From Alphaproteobacteria bacterium HGW-Alphaproteobacteria-4 (GTDB lineage: Bacteria; Pseudomonadota; Alphaproteobacteria; Rhodobacterales; Rhodobacteraceae), in assembly GCA_002842855.1 (NCBI GenBank), contig PHEE01000002.1, positions 124,001 to 188,000 of the forward strand: a stretch of DNA of 64,000 bases. The letters are read 5' to 3'. The notes beneath the pieces are model-generated. The model made no database searches. It saw nothing but the letters and a program-made list of their open reading frames with translations, and had not been told where the DNA came from. Positions 62,034-64,000 of this stretch are shown in pieces (positions within the stretch are counted from its first letter, which is position 1; each line of letters begins with the position of its first letter). The position numbers were made by a program, and so were the translations under genes.

Positions 62034-64000
62034 ATGCCTGAAGCACACCACGCGCCACCCCCGCCCGGCACCGGCCCCGAGGCTGCCCGCCGCGCGCTTA
62101 CGCGGCGCAGCAAGGCGGGCGGCGGCCCCACCACCTATGCCGAGCTTTGCGTGACCTCGAATTTTTCGTTCCTGCGCGGCGCCTCGCACCCCGAAGAACT
62201 GGTGCTGCGCGCCGCCGAGATCGGCCTGCACGCCATCGCCATTACCGACCGCAATTCGCTGGCAGGCGTGGTGCGCGCGCATGTGGCGCTGCGCGAACTG
62301 GCGCGAATGCGAGACGAGGCGGAGGCTGTGCCGATGGCGGCGGGGGCGGCCATCGCCGACGACGCCGATACCGACCGGAAAGGGCTAACGCCAGGGTCGG
62401 CACCGGATGGCGCGGGCTGCACCTCCGCCCCCAGATCTGCCGCCCGCAGATCTGCCGCCCCCGGAACGACTGGCCCGGCGCCGCTTGCTGCCCCCCCTTT
62501 CCCCCTGCCCCGCCTCATCATCGGCGCGCGGCTGGTGCTGGCCGACAGCGCGGTGGAATGGCTGGCGCTGGTGCCCGACCGTGCCGCCTATGCCCGGCTC
62601 TCGCGGCTTTTGAGCCTTGGCAAGCGGCGGGCCGAAAAGGGCGCGTGCCATCTGACCGAGGCCGACCTTCTGGCCGGGGCCGAGGGGCTTATCCTGATCG
62701 CGCTGCCGGGCGATGCGCTCAATGCGCAGTCGGCTCACGCCGCCGCCCCCGCGCTTGCCCGTATGGCGCGGCGCTTTCCGGCGATGACCTACCTTGGTGC
62801 CGGCCCCCGCTATGACGGGCGCGATGGCGCGCGGCTGGCCGCCACGCTGGCGCTTTCGCAGGCGGCGACGCTGCCGATGGTGGCCCTGGGCGATGTGCTG
62901 ATGCACCACGGCGCGCGCCGCCGCCTGGCGGATGTGCTGACCTGCCTGCGCGAGGGCTGCACGATCGACAGCATCGGCACCCGCGCCCTGCCCAATGCCG
63001 AACGCCGCCTGCGCGCCCCCGAAGAAATGGCGCGGCTTTTCCGCGCCTACCCCGCCGCCCTTGCCCGCAGCGTGGAAATTGCCGACCGCTGCGGCTTTAC
63101 CCTCGACGAGCTTTCCTACCAATACCCCGACGAAATCACCGATGGCGAGGCGCCGCAGGCCCGGCTTGCGCGGCTGACCGAAACGGGCCTTGCGCGGCGC
63201 TACCCCGCGGGTGTGCCCGAAGATACCGCCGCCAAGGTGGCCAAGGAACTGGGCATCATCGCCGACCTCGGCTTTGCCGCCTATTTCCTGACCGTGCACG
63301 ATATCGTGGCCTTCGCCCGGTCGCGCGGCATCCTTTGCCAGGGGCGCGGCTCGGCAGCCAATTCGGTGATCTGCTACGCGCTCGGCATCACCGAGGTGCA
63401 CCCCGATACCATCGCCATGGTGTTCGAGCGCTTCATGTCGAAGGCGCGCGGCGAGCCGCCCGATATCGACGTCGATTTTGAACACGAGCGGCGCGAAGAG
63501 GTGATCCAGCACATCTACACCCGCTACGGCCGCCACCGCGCCGGGCTGACCGCCGTGGTGATCCACTTTCGCACCCGCGCCGCAATTCGCGAGGTCGGCA
63601 AGGTGATGGGCCTGTCGCCCGACCTTGTGGCGGCGATTGCCGGGCTTGGCTGGGGCTGGGGCGCGCGCCCGCCAGACCCCGACCGGCTGCGCGAACTGGG
63701 GCTTGACCCGACCGAACCGCGGCTTGCGATGACGCTGCGGCTGATCGGCGAGATCATCGGCTTTCCGCGCCACCTCAGCCAGCATGTCGGCGGCTTTGTC
63801 ATCACCCGCGACCGGCTCGATGAAATCTGCCCGATCGAGAACGCCGCGATGGAAGACCGCACCATCATCGAATGGGACAAGAACGATATTGATGCCTTGG
63901 GCATCCTCAAGGTCGATATCCTCGCGCTTGGCATGCTCACCTGCATCCGCAAATGCTTTGATCTGGTGGCCGCTCAGGGCGGCCCGCGCCTGAGCCTCGA
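62034..64000 (+). CDS. dnaE2: Error-prone DNA polymerase III alpha subunit DnaE2, partial (C-terminus beyond window)
   Basis: SOS-induced C-family polymerase that carries out translesion synthesis with ImuB. The frame is open to the window end (about 655 codons). The PHP domain starts TYAELCVTSNFSFLRGASHPEELV and AIAITDRNSLAGVVRAH. The palm has RGILCQGRGSAANSVICYALGI and the catalytic PPDIDVDFEHERREEVIQHIY; IIGFPRHLSQHVGGFVIT follows. An Ala/Pro/Gly/Ser-rich stretch of about 45 residues (roughly 100-145) interrupts the PHP domain. The start is uncertain: ATG 62034 has no good Shine-Dalgarno, whereas an aggag at 61991 serves an ATG at 62003 in another frame that ends after 12 codons. Confidence 0.9.
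   Translation, partial: MPEAHHAPPPPGTGPEAARRALTRRSKAGGGPTTYAELCVTSNFSFLRGASHPEELVLRAAEIGLHAIAITDRNSLAGVVRAHVALRELARMRDEAEAVPMAAGAAIADDADTDRKGLTPGSAPDGAGCTSAPRSAARRSAAPGTTGPAPLAAPPFPLPRLIIGARLVLADSAVEWLALVPDRAAYARLSRLLSLGKRRAEKGACHLTEADLLAGAEGLILIALPGDALNAQSAHAAAPALARMARRFPAMTYLGAGPRYDGRDGARLAATLALSQAATLPMVALGDVLMHHGARRRLADVLTCLREGCTIDSIGTRALPNAERRLRAPEEMARLFRAYPAALARSVEIADRCGFTLDELSYQYPDEITDGEAPQARLARLTETGLARRYPAGVPEDTAAKVAKELGIIADLGFAAYFLTVHDIVAFARSRGILCQGRGSAANSVICYALGITEVHPDTIAMVFERFMSKARGEPPDIDVDFEHERREEVIQHIYTRYGRHRAGLTAVVIHFRTRAAIREVGKVMGLSPDLVAAIAGLGWGWGARPPDPDRLRELGLDPTEPRLAMTLRLIGEIIGFPRHLSQHVGGFVITRDRLDEICPIENAAMEDRTIIEWDKNDIDALGILKVDILALGMLTCIRKCFDLVAAQGGPRLSL
62432..62460 (+). repeat. 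Tandem 14-bp repeat in dnaE2 insert
   Basis: cagatctgccgccc is found at 62432-62445 and again at 62447-62460, inside the low-complexity insert of the DnaE2 PHP domain, suggesting slippage-driven expansion. Confidence 0.7.

Noticed and set aside
60282-62282. A 666-codon minus-strand open frame opposite imuB
   Set aside because: Antisense shadow of imuB/dnaE2; the plus-strand frame has clear family motifs and an SOS box.

Overview
The window is a high-GC, gene-dense chromosomal stretch from an alphaproteobacterium, most likely of the order Rhodobacterales. This is inferred from: the glyQ-glyS-ppdK gene order; small families I know mainly from that group (DUF6456-type, DUF6477-type and DUF6446-type proteins, IalB); a direct-repeat LexA box of the GAAC-N7-GAAC type; and an imuB-dnaE2 mutagenesis pair. 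No tRNA, rRNA, CRISPR array, insertion sequence or prophage was seen.

Layout. 1-8.4 kb (minus strand): folB (cut by the window edge), a SleB-type cell-wall hydrolase, a PPDK-type gene with an unusual nucleotide-binding half, then the glyQ / FkbM methyltransferase / small membrane protein / glyS operon. 8.5-19.6 kb: a SPOR/peptidoglycan-binding protein with a dead trypsin fold, a TrkH potassium channel, pyruvate carboxylase, a DUF6456-type regulator, a DUF6477-type protein, a HerA-like ATPase, two candidate small RNAs and an IalB-like protein. 19.7-26 kb: a minus-strand envelope operon (L,D-transpeptidase, LpxD-like acyltransferase, acyl carrier protein, FabF-like synthase), a Tat-exported DUF882 peptidase and a conserved membrane protein.

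26.1-36.2 kb (plus strand): a tightly packed low-potential redox operon. It contains an NfnAB/GltD-like NAD(P)H-ferredoxin module, a two-subunit 2-oxoacid:ferredoxin oxidoreductase, a 751-residue protein that looks like a remodelled PFOR C-terminal domain joined to a ferredoxin, and the glycyl-radical enzyme YjjI with its activase YjjW. Together these suggest an oxygen-sensitive 2-oxoacid or acyl-CoA pathway exchanging electrons between ferredoxin and NAD(P)H.

36.2-57.8 kb: a small DUF4389 protein, a YidE/AspT-type transporter and a large minus-strand secretion operon. The operon encodes a 3043-residue exoprotein with two complete animal-haem-peroxidase domains and RTX repeats, a type I secretion ABC ATPase, a membrane-anchored RTX protein, an HlyD-type adaptor and a LuxR-type response regulator. 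The architecture resembles the Mn(II)-oxidising peroxidase MopA of marine alphaproteobacteria. Divergent from it lie an FAD oxidoreductase, an AhpD-like protein and two paralogous secreted EF-hand proteins.

57.8-64 kb: a large GcvT-family dimethylglycine/sarcosine dehydrogenase, then an SOS-controlled imuB-dnaE2 pair whose LexA box overlaps the imuB start codon. dnaE2 is cut by the window end.
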